Positions 1-12,201 of a stretch of DNA of 64,000 nt are shown here, in pieces (position 1 is the stretch's first letter; each line of letters begins with the position of its first letter). Source of the DNA: Ricinus communis. Lineage: Eukaryota; Streptophyta; Magnoliopsida; Malpighiales; Euphorbiaceae. A program made the position numbers and the translations under genes. The notes below the pieces were generated by a model. That model saw nothing but the letters and a program-made list of their open reading frames with translations. It was not told where the DNA came from and did no database searches. Location: positions 21,452,001 through 21,516,000 of the forward strand of contig NC_063257.1 in NCBI RefSeq assembly GCF_019578655.1, written 5' to 3'.

Positions 1-1354
1 GAATTGGGCATGTTAGACTGTTCAACACGCCCGTGCTGAGGAGCACGGTCAGAGTCAGAGGGCGTGCTGAAATGCCTTACCCATGGCAAGAAAAAGCGAT
101 TTGCAACACGATTTTTAAAAGTGACACGACCTAGGAGCATGCCCGTGCTGAGGAGCACGGCCCAATTCCAAGCCGTGCTGAAGAAGGCCAAATGTGTAAT
201 TTTAGCTCAACATGGCAAGGATCCTGGACGTGCTGGTTAGCACAGCCCAAATCCAAGCTGTGTTGGATTCCAAAACCTAATTTAAAACAAAAGAAAAGAA
301 AGAGAAAAAGATTCCAAGGAAACTCGAGAGAGACTAGAGAGATGTAGAGAGAGAACTTTAGGCTATTCAAGACAAACCTTGAGAGCGACCTTCCAAACGA
401 TAAAGAAGAGGAAAACAGAAACAAATTCCACTTCAACATCATCCAGATAGATGTTCTTGAGGATTAGTTTGAAGATTCAAAGGAAAGAAGAAGGAGATCT
501 TGAGCTGCAGAGATTGGATTCAGAGTTATTCAAGAGGGGATAGCATTTCCACCATTTGAGAAAAGGGTGTTCATGTTCTTTTCGATTCTTGTTTACTTTG
601 TATTTGATTCTTGCATTAGTTTAATCATGAATATGTGTAACTAATCTTATTAAACCCATTTGGGGATGATCTTTAGCCATGCTAGGCTTATTTTGTGCTT
701 AAGTGATTGGATTGTTGACTTAAGATTGTAATTTTCATTCAAGTATAATAAAATCTATTACTTCTTTTTCATTGTTGAATCAATTTGAGAACTCCTTTAT
801 AATTGAGAAATTCAATTGAGTTTGGACTACTACTTGTGTGTTTAAGTGATTTGCATCTTAGAGGTAAGTGTGATAACTTACTGGAATAAGAACTAAATAT
901 TCTTATTAGCAGTAATTTAAAGATTAATGTTATTCTAAAATCAATTGTTAAGAAGAGATTCCAACTTTAGATCTTTAGTATTAGGAATTGGTTAACTCAA
1001 GAGAGAGGCCAATTCATTTAAGAAATTATCCACAGATCGCAATTCTTAATCAATCAATTCATAATTTATTATTTTTAAGCCGACTGGCTAAAAGGATCCC
1101 CAATTGGGTTAACTCATCTCGTTGCCTTTTCCAAATTTTCATTATCTTTGTTAAAATTTAGTTTTTATTTGCATTCTCAATCATTTTTAGTTAATAATCT
1201 TCACCACCTTTTGATCGGTTAAATAATAGGAATAGTGTAGTAGCAGTAGCTTTTCAGTTCCTGCGGGATACGACATTGATACTTGCCATAGTAAGATTGC
1301 ATTCTGTAGGTGCACTTGCCTGTAGATTGCTAGTCGTGTTTAGTAAAGCCATCA
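1..1354 (+). repeat. 5' LTR of Athila-like element F, cut by window start
   Basis: This stretch is collinear with 7678-8982, the 3' LTR of the same element, so about 177 bases of the LTR lie left of the window. It ends in ATCA at 1354 and is followed six bases later by a primer-binding site, as expected of a 5' LTR. It holds a cluster of CGTGCTGAGGAGCACG-type inverted repeats at about 28-170. Short open frames inside it (for example minus strand 131-442) are chance reading of the LTR. The same family occurs as a solo LTR at 55284-56797. Confidence 0.9.
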
Positions 1355-1360
1355 AGTTTT

Positions 1361-1378
1361 TGGCACCGTTATCGGGAA
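1361..1378 (+). other. Primer-binding site, tRNA-Asp type (element F)
   Basis: The motif TGGCACCGTTATCGGGAA begins six bases after the LTR end. It differs at a few bases from TGGCGCCGTTGCCGGGG, the complement of the 3' end of plant tRNA-Asp, which primes Athila-group elements. A short untranslated leader runs from 1379 to 1511. Confidence 0.8.
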
Positions 1379-1511
1379 ATTGTTTTGAGAAATATTATGA
1401 ACTAGGTGTTCTTGTTAATTTAGCCATTTATTCTTTGTTCTTTATTTTTTTTGTTAAATTTTATTCTTTTATTCATTTGTGTTTTTGGTTATTCATTATT
1501 TCAGGTAGTGT

Positions 1512-2975
1512 ATGACCAGAAGGTCCAATCCTTATCTAGTGGACCTTTTACCAGAACTAGAGCGATCCCTCAGGTAGTTGAGGAAACGATTGAACGTAGA
1601 AAAGCAAGAGATACAGGTTAGGAAAGTCGTAGATGAGAGTGAATTGGAAGACACTACAGTAGACATGGCAAAAGCCAACGACAATAATGAGAATAACCAG
1701 ATGATGTATGATTTTGTGAAACCATCGCTGGAGGGGACGCGAACATGCATTAAGAGACCGGCTGTCACCGCCAATAATTTTGAAATAAAGCCTAATGTAA
1801 TTCAGATGGTGCAGCAAACGGTTCAGTTTGGAGGCTTTCCAGATGAGGATCCTAATGCGCATATATCGAGTTTCTTAGAGATTTGTGATACCTTCAAGAT
1901 TAATGGGACAACAGATGATGCAATTTGTCTCCGCTTATTTCCATTTTCTTTGAGGGATAGAGCAAAGCGGTGGCTATAGTCGCTACCTCCAAACACTATC
2001 ACTACTTGGGATTTTTTAGCAGAGAAATTTATATTTAAGTACTTTCCTCCTCTAAAACTGCTAAACTTAGAAATACATATCTTTTTTTGTGCAGTTTGAT
2101 GACGAGTCGATGTACGACACCTGGGAGAGGTACAAGGACCTATTATGATGCTGCCCACACCATAGACTACCAATCTGGTTACAGGTACAAACTTCTTATA
2201 ATGGTTGAATTTGGCTACTAAGTAGATGGTAGATGCACCTGCAGGTACTTATTTGAGCAGTAAGACACCAGAGCAAGCCTAAAGCTTGATAAAGGAGATG
2301 GCCACAAACAATTACCAGTGGCACACTACTAGGAGCAGGACGGGACGTCAAGAGAGTGTACACCAGTTGGATGCCGCTGCAGCCTTAGCGGCTCAAGTGG
2401 AGTTATTATCCAAGAAAATTGATCAATTCCAATTGCCTGTCCAAGCAGCTCAAGCAAGTTGTGAGTTTTATGGTGGCCTACATTTCAGTAGTAACTGTAT
2501 GTCAGGAGGTATGTTTGCTTCTTCTTCATCTAACCATGAACAAGTGGACTGTATAGGGAGTCGGCCCAAGCAGCAGAACAACCCGTATAACAACACTTAT
2601 AATCTGGGATGGAGAAATCATGTGAACTTCAGATGGAGGAACAATAACAATTAGGGGCCACCAGGGTTTCAGCAACTACATCAGCAGCCGCAACAATCTG
2701 TTCTTCCACCTCAGTCTCCTCAAACTCAAGAGAAAAAGCCTAACTTAGAGGAGCTGATGATCAGATTTCTGTCAACTTTAGAGACCAGATTCCAGCAGAG
2801 GGACACAACTCTTAGAAATCAACAGGCCTCCATTCAGAACTTGGAGAATCAGATAGGCTAGATTTCTAAGATGATGGCTGAGAGTCAGCCAGGGGCTTTG
2901 CTTAGCAATACAGAGTCCAACCCGAGAGAGCATGTGAACCCAATCACTTTGCGGTCAAGTAAGTATATTACTAGT
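1512..2975 (+). pseudogene. gag remnant of element F (Athila-like)
   Basis: The likely start is the ATG at 1512 (MTRRSNPYLVDLLPELER), matching the MTR start seen in element D at 54874. Stops at about 1577 and 1978 and frameshifts near 2060-2290 break the frame. Recognisable gag pieces are NNFEIKPNVIQM, DEDPNAHISSFLEICDTF and RLFPFSLRDRAKRWL (about 1760-1977), a NNPYNNTYNLGWRNH segment (about 2578-2620), and the C-terminal ELM-RF-STLETRF-QQ coiled-coil-like stretch (about 2750-2870). The same order is seen in D. It would encode the capsid precursor but cannot be translated as a whole. The Athila-like assignment rests on sequence resemblance and the tRNA-Asp primer site. Confidence 0.85.
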
Positions 2976-2989
2976 TCTTCCGTTTTCTA

Positions 2990-3409
2990 ATTATGATGTT
3001 GATGCGCAGGTAGATTCAAGCAGAAAGGTTGGAGATAACAAGGCAAAGGTACCAGAGAAGGAAGAGGCAAAGAAGATTCCATTGAGGGAATACCAACCCA
3101 AAATTCCATACCCTGCTAGGTTGAAGCAAGCGCAAGTCGAACAGCAGTTTGGTAAATTTATTAATGTATTTAAACAACTGCACATAAACTTACCTTTTGT
3201 TGAAGCTATTTCGTAGACGCCTAGGTATTTGAAGTTCTTAAAGGAGATCCTTAGCAACAAAAGGAGATTTGAGGACTTAGCATTTGTGACACTAAACGAA
3301 GAATGTTCGGCGATTTTTCAGAATAAGTTACTAGAAAAGAAACATGATTTAGGGAGTTATACTATTTAGTGATGCTTTAGCTGATTTAGGAGCTAGCATT
3401 AATGTAATG
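2990..3409 (+). pseudogene. gag-protease linker and N-terminal half of aspartic protease (element F)
   Basis: This part reads KIPLREYQPKIPYPARLKQ, then FKQLHINLPFVEAIS, LKFLKEILSNKRRFED and LGSYTI, collinear with 57940-58310 in element D. The protease active-site region reads DLGASINVM, with the DxGAS type of catalytic motif, and is broken off after VM at 3409 by the solo LTR at 3410-4926. It resumes at 4932 in the same sense. There are stops at about 3214 and 3367 and a frameshift before the active site. Confidence 0.82.
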
Positions 3410-4926
3410 TGATGGGTGCTACTCGTGTTAGCTACAATCTAAGGCAGTGTACCTATCGATGCAGTCTAGCACTAATGGCGAGTATCAAGGTCGTATTCCT
3501 CGGGAAAGCGAAAGCCCAGAGTTACTCCTTTGTTCTTTGTTATATTAACCTAAAATGGATGATGAATAAATTCTAAACTAACTATTAACTACAAGTTAAG
3601 TTCTAAGGGAGATGCAGGAGTAATTGATAAGTGAAATAATCAAGACAAGAAGACAAACCCAAAGGGAATCTAAACTAGTTGGCATCCGAACAAAAGATAA
3701 AGGATCGTTGAGTCTAATTATGCTACCCGTGATTTATTTCTAATCAATTCGCTTCTCTCGAGATAACCGAATTCCTAAACCTAATAACCTAAAGTTGGAA
3801 TCTCTTCCTAACGATTGATTCTTAAATTAGCATTAAGCTTTAATCCGCCTCTATTAAGCTTTGTTAATTCTTAATCCGGCTAGTTAATTATCCTTATCTC
3901 TAAGTGATTATTAACCAGTTCTTGTTATTCAAAGTTCCAATTGCCAAACGGATTTCTCAATCTCATAAAGCAATCTAAACATCACAATTCACAACTTCTC
4001 ATGAATAATGCATTATTTTATTAATACTGAAAACAAGAAGAATACAAAACCAACTCAAACAATCCAACAATATAATATCAAGCCAACATAGTAAAGAAAT
4101 CCTAATGGATTAAATCAGTCTAGCTAAACATGTTCATGTTTAAAACAATCTAGGAAATCAATTACAATGAAAGAATAATGAAAATAAAACATGTACACCC
4201 TTTTCTCTCGAATTGGATGAATGTACCCAAACTGGATCTACACTTTGATTAATCTCCCAAACTGCCTCTTGAATTGCTCCACTATCGCTTTGCACTCCTG
4301 AATCTTACGATTTCGGGATTCTTACCACCGCAACTCTCTCTCGCACTCGATTGTGCGAAACCGAACTAGCCACTAGGGGCTCAATGTCACTCTTTTCCCT
4401 CTTCTCCTTTCTAAGGAAAATTCATTTTTCTTATATATTTAACTCAAGCATGGCCGTGTTCAAGGCCGAAGTCCAGCCGGCCGGAACCGTGGATCTCACC
4501 AAGTAGGGTTTCACCATGGCCGTGTTTGTCCCTCAGTGTTGGCTACCACGGGCCGTGTTGCTACCCGTGTTATCTACCACGGGCCGCGGTCAAGGCCGTG
4601 GTGGCTACGTAAACCGTGCCCAAACTATTGTTTTGAAGACCAAGTTTTGATGGTTGGTCACGGCCGCAGTCTAGCCGTGATGGTCGACGGCCTTGACTCA
4701 GCCGTGCTCAATGTGTGCAACGCGGGCTCTTGTCCGATCTTGATGAATTCTCGTCCGTTTTCGCACGTATTGATCTATAATTGCTTAAACACCGATGATG
4801 GTCCTATAAATGTTCCTGAAATGCAAAAGAACATAAAACACGGGTGATCTGGGAATAAAAGCACAATAATTGCTAAGAACATACGCAATAATATGCAAGC
4901 AAATATGTGTAAAACTATGCTCATCA
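3410..4926 (-). mobile_element. Solo LTR (Athila-type), minus strand, TSD TAATG
   Basis: The 1517-bp sequence is flanked by TAATG at 3405-3409 and 4927-4931. On the minus strand it begins TGATGAGCATAG and ends CACCCATCA, a normal TG...CA LTR. It is the same family as the LTRs at 21319-22786 and 41346-42794: they share the end region, the intron-like T-rich leader and the CACGGCCGTG-type palindromes (about 4440-4720). No primer-binding site or coding sequence accompanies it, so it is a solo LTR left by LTR-LTR recombination. Removing it and one TSD copy rejoins the protease frame. Confidence 0.95.
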
Positions 4927-4931
4927 TAATG

Positions 4932-5830
4932 CCATACTACCTGTTTGCTAAGTTGGGGCTGTGAGAGACAAAACCTACTAGGATGAGTATATAACTAGCT
5001 GATAGGCCAGTCAAGTATCCTAGAGGTATTATAGAGAATGTGCTTGTTAAGGTGGATAAATTCATATTTCCTATTGATTTTGTGATCTTAGTCATGGATG
5101 GTGAGAGTAGTGTACCTTTCATTCTAGGTAGACCTTTCGCAACATCTAGGGCAATTATAGATGTTTGTGTTGGAAAGCTTGAACTTAGGGTAGGGGATGA
5201 GACTATCACTTTTAACTTGAATAATTCTATAAAACAGTCTTTAGATCATGATGATGTTGTGTATTCTATTAATGTACTTGATGATGTTATTGAGACACAA
5301 TTACAGGAAATGTTGGTTGTAGACCCTCTACAAGTTTGCCAATGGAAGATAAGCATGAGCTGTCAAATGAGAAAGTGTTAGAGCAGCTTGAATTTTTGTT
5401 AGCAAATGAGCAAAGCGAAAAGGATAATAAGTTTGTTGTAATTGACAGGGTAGGTGTGTAGAACTTGAGGCCATAAATTGAGGAACCACCAATTCTTGAG
5501 TTAAAGGAGCTCCCAAAGCATATCGAATATGCATATCTAGATAAAGACAATAATTTGCCTGACATTTCAACAGCAGACTTGACACCGAGGTAAGGGAGAT
5601 GACATTGCCCTCTCTAAGAAAAAAGAAAAAGGCGTTTGCTTGGAAGAATGCTGACATTCTAAGGATTAGCCACACTTATTGCTCACCCAAGATTCTTATG
5701 GATGACGTCCATAACCTGGTAGTTCAACCGCAGTGCAAGTTAGCCCGCACATGAAAGGAGTGGTCAATGAGTCCAGCTAAATGACTCGAGGAAAAAGAAG
5801 TGCTTTTGTGAGGCACCCCAACTTTTATTT
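4932..5830 (+). pseudogene. Protease C-terminal half and truncated start of RT (element F)
   Basis: After the solo LTR the protease continues: YYLFAKLGL, RPVKYPRGIIENVLVKV, FILGRPFATSRAIIDV, LELRVGDETITF (about 4933-5220). An acidic linker follows (HELSNEKVLEQLEFLLANE, about 5349-5405), then an RT-upstream segment with AFAWKNADI, CSPKILMDD and VQPQCKLAR (about 5630-5750). At about 5755 the frame jumps straight to the pol 3' end (a short segment ending in GTPTF), so RT, RNase H and integrase have been deleted. Several stops are present. Confidence 0.8.
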
Positions 5831-7485
5831 TATGTTTATGACATTTTGATCATTGGTTTTGGAACATTTTCTTAGTTTTAGTCTTCATTTCCATTTAATT
5901 TTTGAGTTTTATATACATTTGAGTATTTTCCACCTCTGGCAGCCGATGATGCACCTCCTCCAGTATGCCACCAGCCTTGTAGGATGAGTAGGGCAATATT
6001 TCTTCATATCTATCTCTTTTCCTTTTTGTACTTATTATGTTGCTTCCCAACTTCTTTATACACTGTGGACAGTGTGTCCTTCAAGTGTGGGGTGGGTAAA
6101 CCGTTGTTTTGGCTTTTCTTTTTCTTATGTTTTCTGATTGTTATGTATTGTATTATTGATGATGTATATATTTAGGATACTTAGGATGTTTATTAGCTTT
6201 TTATTTATCTTTGAAAGATTGATAGTTATGATTATGAGCATGAGATTTTTCCTCCCTGTTGTTTGTCGCTTTTGGAATATTATGGAGCAACTTTTAGTTT
6301 ATCATAATGGCTGGGTTAAACTAGTGTTACTTGAACATTCTTTAAGTTAGTTAATTTGAATTTGATTAGTTGTTAGGTTTTGTGTATGAATTGATTAAAT
6401 GATGATTTGATTGATGGTATTTGGACACCTTATGCAAATATACACACTTAAATTGTGAGTTTTTGAACCTAATTTAGCATACATTATAAATGCTCCTTTT
6501 TTTCTTATTTGAGTGTGCATTATAATCTTATTTTTAGAATTTTCTCGGTAATGCTTATTCAGGTCACATGGACAATCAAATGTTATGAAATATTAAGAGC
6601 ACTTAGGATTCACCATTGTAGCCAAAAGCCAACCTGTGAATATTTTTCATTAGTTAGCCAAGTTTAAGCCTATCCACTTTCTTCAATTTTACCATTTTGC
6701 TTTATCATCACACTTTGTTAAGCCTTTTGTTTGTTGATCCCTATCCTATTTCTGGAATTTTTGCAATATGTTCATTGAGTTATTGGATAAAATGTCGGTT
6801 TTATTGTACTTTGAATTCACTAAGTCCTTTAAAAATTTGGTTTAGATGATCCCTTCAATCCAAAGTAATTTTGTTCTATTATTTCTTCTAAGAAAAAAGA
6901 AACAGTTCTTTATTAAGTATTCATTCATTTTTCACTTTTTGAGCATCTTGTTTTAGAGACTTTGGAACTTTAGTGAATTGAATTATCTTTGTTTGGCATT
7001 TAGTGCTTTTTGAGCTGAAATTGTGGGTAAGGCATTGCAAAAGTCTAGAAATTATTTACACCTTACTTCCAAATTTTCCATACCTAAACCTAAGCCCCAT
7101 TACAACCCTTGTGAAGACCTTTTGATTGTGATATTTGATTATTTGTAGCAGCGGAGATAGGATTTATGAGCAAGCCTATGGTAAGTAAGTTGAATATAAT
7201 TGCTTTGCGGGATTGATGACTACTTTTTAAACACCAAGTGCATAGAGTGATCCCTTGTGAGGCATATGGATTCTTGAATATTTGATGTTGAATGTATTAT
7301 TTAATCTTTTCACACACTAACATGATAATTACTCTTGTTTAGATTGCTATTTTAGTTTTGGGTTGAGTTTCAATTTGGGATAGATTAAATGTTGCTTAAT
7401 TGTAATCCATTGCATAAATTTTAAGAAGGGTTGATTACATGTTTATGATCTTAACTATTGGTTGCTTGAGGACAAGCAAAAGCTT
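5831..7485 (+). other. 3' noncoding region of element F
   Basis: No coding sequence is recognisable. The region holds an internal purine-rich tract, AAGTGTGGGGTGGG at 6083-6096, preceded by CAGTGTGTCCTTC. The same pair of motifs occurs at 39917-39943 in element I. It is AT-rich and ends with a GAGGACAAGCAAAAGC segment before the terminal polypurine tract. Confidence 0.7.
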
Positions 7486-7500
7486 AAGTGTGGGGTGATT
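7486..7500 (+). other. Polypurine tract of element F
   Basis: AAGTGTGGGGTGATT lies directly before the 3' LTR start and is nearly the same as the tract at 41331-41345 before the LTR of element I. This is where plus-strand DNA synthesis would be primed. Confidence 0.75.
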
Positions 7501-8982
7501 TGATATCCTTGATATTACACATGTTTGCATGCTTGATTTTGAGTTGTTGCCAGGGAAAATTATGTGTTTTTGTATTAAAATCACCCTATTTTTTAGTTTT
7601 CTTTGTGTTTCAGGTGTTATTCTACGTACATCATTAAAGTTGGAGAGAAATCAGACCAAAATCGAGAAAAAATGGATGAATCGGGTGCATTAGACTGTTC
7701 AACATGCCCGTGCTGAGGAGCACAGTCAGGGTCAGAGGGCGTGCTGAAATGCCTTACCCATGGCAAGAGGAAGCGATTTGCAACACAGTTTCTGAGAGTG
7801 ACACGGCCTAGGAGCATGCCCGTGCTGAAGAAGGCCAGATGTACAATTTTAGCTCAACATGGCAGGGATTCAGGCCATACTGGTCAGCACGACCTAAATC
7901 CAAGCCGTGTTGGATTTCAAATCCTAATTTAAAAGAAAAGAAAAGAAAGAGAAAAAGATTCCAAGGAAACTCGAGAGAGACTAGAGAGAGAACTTTAGGG
8001 TATTCACGACAAACCTTGAGAGTAACCTTCCAAATGATAAAGAATAGGAAAACAAAGATGAGTTCTACTTCAACATCATCCAGATAGATGTTCTTGAGGA
8101 TTGGTTTGAAGATTCAAAGAAAAGAAGAAGGAGATCTTGAGCTACAGAGATTGGATTCAGAGTTATTCAAGAGGGGATAACATTTCCACCATTTGAGAAA
8201 AGGGTGTTCATGTTCTTTTCGATTCTTGTTTACTTTGTATTTGATTCTTGTATTGGTTTAATCATGAACATGTGTAACTAATCTGATTAAACCCATCTGG
8301 GGGTGATCTTTAGCCATGATAGGCTTGTTTTGTGCTTAAGTGACTGGATTGTTGATTTAAGATTGTAGTTTTCATTTAAGTATAATAAAATCTATTGTTT
8401 CTTCTTCATTGTTGAATCAATTTGAGAACTCCTTTGTAATTGAGAAATTCAATTGAGCTTGGACAACTGCTTGTGTGATTAAATGATTTGCATCTTACAA
8501 TAACTTACTAGAATAAGAACTAGACATTCTTATTAGTGGTGATTTATAGATTAATGCTATTCTAAAATCAATTGTTAGGAAGAGATTCCAACTTTAGATC
8601 CTTAGAATTAGGAATTGGTTAACTCAAGAGAGAGGCTAATTCAATTAAGAAATTATCCATAGATCTTAATTCTTAATCAATCAATTCATAATTTATTATT
8701 TTTAAGCTAGCTAGCTAAAAGGATCCCTGATTAGGTTAACTCATCTTATTGTCTTTTCCAAACTTTCATTCTCTTTGTTAAAATTTAGTTTTCATTTGCA
8801 TTCTCAATCATCTTTAGTTAACAATCTTCACCACCTTTTGATCAGTTAGATAATAGGAGTAACATAGTAGCAATAGCTTCTTAGTTCCAGTGGGATACGA
8901 TATTGATACTTGCCATAGCTAGATTACATTTGATAGGTGGCACTTATGTGTAGATTGCTAGTCGTGGTTAGCGAAGTCATCA
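7501..8982 (+). repeat. 3' LTR of Athila-like element F
   Basis: The LTR starts TGATATCCTTGATATTACAC just after the polypurine tract and ends TCATCA at 8982, giving 1482 bp. It aligns along its length with 1-1354 and with the solo LTR 55284-56797. The 5 bases that follow (AGTAA) are the predicted TSD, but the matching left copy lies outside the window. Divergence from the 5' LTR is visible throughout, with small indels (for example near 8490), so the insertion is not recent. Confidence 0.92.
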
Positions 8983-10153
8983 AGTAACAAGGTCACCTTT
9001 GAGTCGAAGGGTTTCCAAGTAACTTCCTTAAGGAATGACAAGAAAATATTTAGGGGAGAACGTTTAGCAATACCTACACAATTAACTTATAAAAGATTGA
9101 TAATGATTCTTTGGAGTTTCATGTTTCAATTAGTGAAGATTCTTGGCTATGGCATAGAAGTCTTGGACATGCAAGCATGGAGCTCCTTTATAGCCTAAAG
9201 AAGGATGAGTAGTAATTGGATTGCCCAAGGTGAAGTTCACAAATGACAAGACTTATGGACCTTGCCAAATGAGAAAGCAACACAAAGCTTCCTTCAAAGA
9301 TAAAAATGTTGTAAGTACTTCTAGATCCCTCCAATTAATTCATATGGATCTATTGGCCCTATTAGAGTTGCTAGTATAGGAGGAAAATATTATGCATATG
9401 TCCTTGTTGATGATTACTCTAGATTCACATGGGTTAGTCTCTTAGCTCATAAGAATGATGCTTTTGAAGTATTTAAACGTTTTGCAAAGAGAGTTCAAAA
9501 TGAAAAAGGCTTTTGCATTTCTAAATTAGAAGTAATCATGGAAAGGAATTTGAAAACATTTTATTTGAGTCTTATTATGATGAAAATGGTTTTCTCATGA
9601 AATTTTATCCCCTAGAACACTAAAATACTTATAGAGATGGCTAAAACAATGCTCAATGAGTATAATTTACCCACTTACTTTTAGACCGAAGCCATCAATA
9701 CATCTTGTTAATTAATATGGATGAAGGCATATTTCTAGGCTATTCCTGCTCTAGCAAAGCTTATAGGGTGTTTCACGAAAGGTCTATGGTAGTTAAGGAG
9801 TCCATGAATGTTGTGTTTTTTATGAATCTAGTACACTTGATTTTGTGAAAGGTTCGTTTGACAATTTTGTAGGTGATTTTGAGAAGCTTGATAGCAATGA
9901 CAATAGTCCCCAAATGGAAGAGTCTTCTCAAATTCAACCTCAACACATTGAACCTTCTACACCACCTCAAGAAGAAACACCATAAGAGTTGCCTAGAGAA
10001 TGGAAGGAACCTAAGGGGAATTCTAAGGGGCTAATCATAGATGAACTCACAAAAAGTGTAAGTATTGGGTCTCAATTTAAGCATTTAGATAATAATCTTG
10101 CTTTTATCTCTCAAATTAAGGCTCTTAATAATGAATGTTGGGTGATTGCTATG
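8983..10153 (+). pseudogene. Left half of Ty1/copia element E: pre-integrase, integrase core, linker before RT
   Basis: Translated in shifting frames this reads KVTFESKGFQVTSLRND, then SLGHASMELLYSL (GAG-pre-integrase), CQMRKQHKASFKDK, a GPIRVASIGGKYYAYVLVDD segment and YSRFTWVSLLAHKNDAFEVF (integrase core, about 9345-9480), KGFCISKLE, KEFEN, and the linker ELPREWKEPKGNSKG ... HLDNNLAFISQIKALNNECWVIAM, ending at 10153. The matching next residues (QEELNQFER) are found at 62654, so the element was split by a 52.5-kb insertion. Stops and frameshifts are frequent. Whether element F was itself inserted into this copia element cannot be tested inside the window. Confidence 0.88.
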
Positions 10154-12200
10154 TGTCAGCACCCATTTTTCGAATTTAGATATCGAGGGAGTTACAAAAA
10201 ACTCTTTGATGAAATTTACTGCCTTCTCAAGTCTCGAGTGACGAAGGACGAGTGAATCCAAGGTTAAGGTTAAGGTTAATCCAACCAAAATGGCTTTTTT
10301 AAAATCAATTTGGACTCAATTGTCAAGAAAAATAAAGTTTTGAGGGTCAAGACGATGAATTTTGTAAAATCAGGGACTTAATTGCAAATTTTTGTCAAAC
10401 TTCCCTTGTGTAGAGCCAATCGGCTCTGTGCAGACCGATTGGCTCTATACAATGCCATTTAGGGTTTTTTCCTTCAACGTCGTTTTTACTTGACAATTTT
10501 ATATCCATATACAGATTTAGAAGGTAATTAACGATAATCATGAATTTTATTCAAATTTGAAGGGATTAATATTGGATATTTATCAACTTGTTTTTTTTTT
10601 TAAATCTGAGATTATCAGTTCCTTTAGGATTTCCTTTGAAACCCTACTTTTATAAATAGAAAGAGGTATCTAGGGTTAGGGTTAACAACAGAGGACAAAA
10701 AAAAAACACTAAAGTGAACAACTAAAGAGAAAAGTTATAGAAACTAAGATCGATTTGAGAAAAGAGAGGACGAAACTTACGTTCATCATTAGGCAGAAGG
10801 ATTTTAAGTCACTAAGAAAGAAGGCCTCTAAGAAAAAACTATTTTTCTGGAAACCTTATTTTTAAGTCGACAAAAGCTTTTTTAATACCACATCCAACAT
10901 GGGGTTCCCAACCAATCTTCAATTCAACTGCTTCTTCATCACCTGAGACTCACAGAACCATCAACCACGGTGACAACCTGAGTGTTCCCCAAGATGCATC
11001 CATCAACATCACTCCAAACTTATTTCCTTGATATTTATATTTTTTATGTTTTTTCTTAAAAACATGATTAGGGTTTTTATTGTTTTATTTTTATGATTAA
11101 TATGATTAGATTAGGGTTTCTATGAATGTGCATGTTATTATTATTTAGGTTTTGAAATTTGATAATAAGAACATTATGATTTTGAATTTGATAATATGCC
11201 AGCATTAGGGTTTTGAATTTGATTAATCACATGCATAGGATTATATGATTAGATTTCTATTTTCATTATGATTTTGTAATTAAATTAGTTTATTAAGATT
11301 ATATAATTAATCTGCCATTTTTACCATGTTTTCAGTTTTTAGGTTTTTGTGCTTAGTTTTTAGCCCCCAATTTTTTGTATTTTGCGAGTTTTGATATATT
11401 TTTATCGATTCTGTGTACTGTAGTTAGGTTTTATGGCCTTTCTTTGCAATTTTAGTTGTAGGATGGTTTATAATAGTTAGATTTGTATTCTTGCCTTTTA
11501 TTTTTATTTGTTTCATGGTTTTATGCATAATAAATAATTGTAACATTACTGCCTAATTAAAAAATGGACATATAGACTTTAGGTCAAAATTGGACTGAAT
11601 AAGAAAATTGTAGTCCATTAGGCTAATCAATATTAATTGGGCTTAAACTCTAAAATTGAAGTAGACTTAGTGTATCTTGCCATGTTTTAGTTAGGGTTAG
11701 GGCTATATTAGAATTAGGTTCACACAAAACGAGCCTTGTCATAATAAATAGTCTATTAGGCTTAAAGGTTGGAAATCAAAACATAACTTCTAATTGGGCT
11801 ATATAATTAATTAGTAAGTTAACTTAACAACTCTAATGTGGGCTAGGCTTGAATAAAATGGAATAGACCTGGGTAAATTATGTGTGTTATTTGGTATGCC
11901 TATGTATAAACTTCTGTGTTTATAGGGAATGATTTGTTAAACAATAAAATTAAAGACTAGTATACATAAATAAGAAAGTTGGTTTCCAAATCCATCTTTA
12001 GATTTATGGCATAAGCTTCTTTATGGAATTTGAGAAATGCCACTCATTAGTAAAAGTATCCCGGTGATTACTAGGGTAGCGACTCTCATCTTCACGGTAG
12101 TCCTAGTGACTAGTTAGCGTGTTCCCAATTAAGTTGAAAAGCCTTACAGTGTTGTAGTCACTAAAGACATTTGGGTGAGAGCCCAAAACCGCCGCCCAGA
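10154..12200 (+). repeat. 5' LTR of Tat-like element A
   Basis: It starts TGTCAGCACCCATTTTTCG, like the starts at 60406 and (minus strand) 34838 and 53009. The end, CCCAGA, has drifted from the CCCACA seen in C. It lacks about 200 bases present in the 3' LTR (61541-61790) that hold one palindrome cluster. The other cluster is at 10413-10447. A TATA-like TATAAATAG occurs near 10650, ahead of a purine-rich transcribed leader. Confidence 0.9.
10413..10447 (+). repeat. Pair of AGAGCCGATCGGCTCT-type palindromes, 20-bp spacing
   Basis: GAGCCAATCGGCTC begins at 10413 and GACCGATTGGCTC begins at 10433. Equivalent pairs lie at the same offset (about 260 bases) from the start of the A 3' LTR (60664 and 60684) and the B 3' LTR (about 34550 and 34570). 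The function is unknown. Confidence 0.75.
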
Positions 12201-12201
12201 G

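Noticed and set aside
131..442. 103-codon minus-strand ORF
   Set aside because: It lies wholly within the F LTR and is broken in the other copies (7800-8100, 55600-55900).
1276..1515. Membrane-protein-like ORF of 79 codons after the F LTR
   Set aside because: It spans the LTR end, primer site and T-rich leader. The hydrophobicity comes from T-rich noncoding DNA.
5984..6350. Hydrophobic small ORFs that could be an envelope-like remnant
   Set aside because: T-rich 3' noncoding DNA with no counterpart frame in fragment I at the collinear place.
7501..8982. TSD of element F
   Set aside because: The right flank is AGTAA, but the left flank lies before the window start, so no duplication can be claimed.
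8983..10153. Possible functional host gene with integrase-like domain
   Set aside because: Stops and frameshifts, and direct continuation into copia RT at 62654.
10413..10447. Regularly spaced palindromes resembling a CRISPR array or integron sites
   Set aside because: Units are imperfect, only two to four per cluster, spacers of a few bases, and the setting is a plant LTR.
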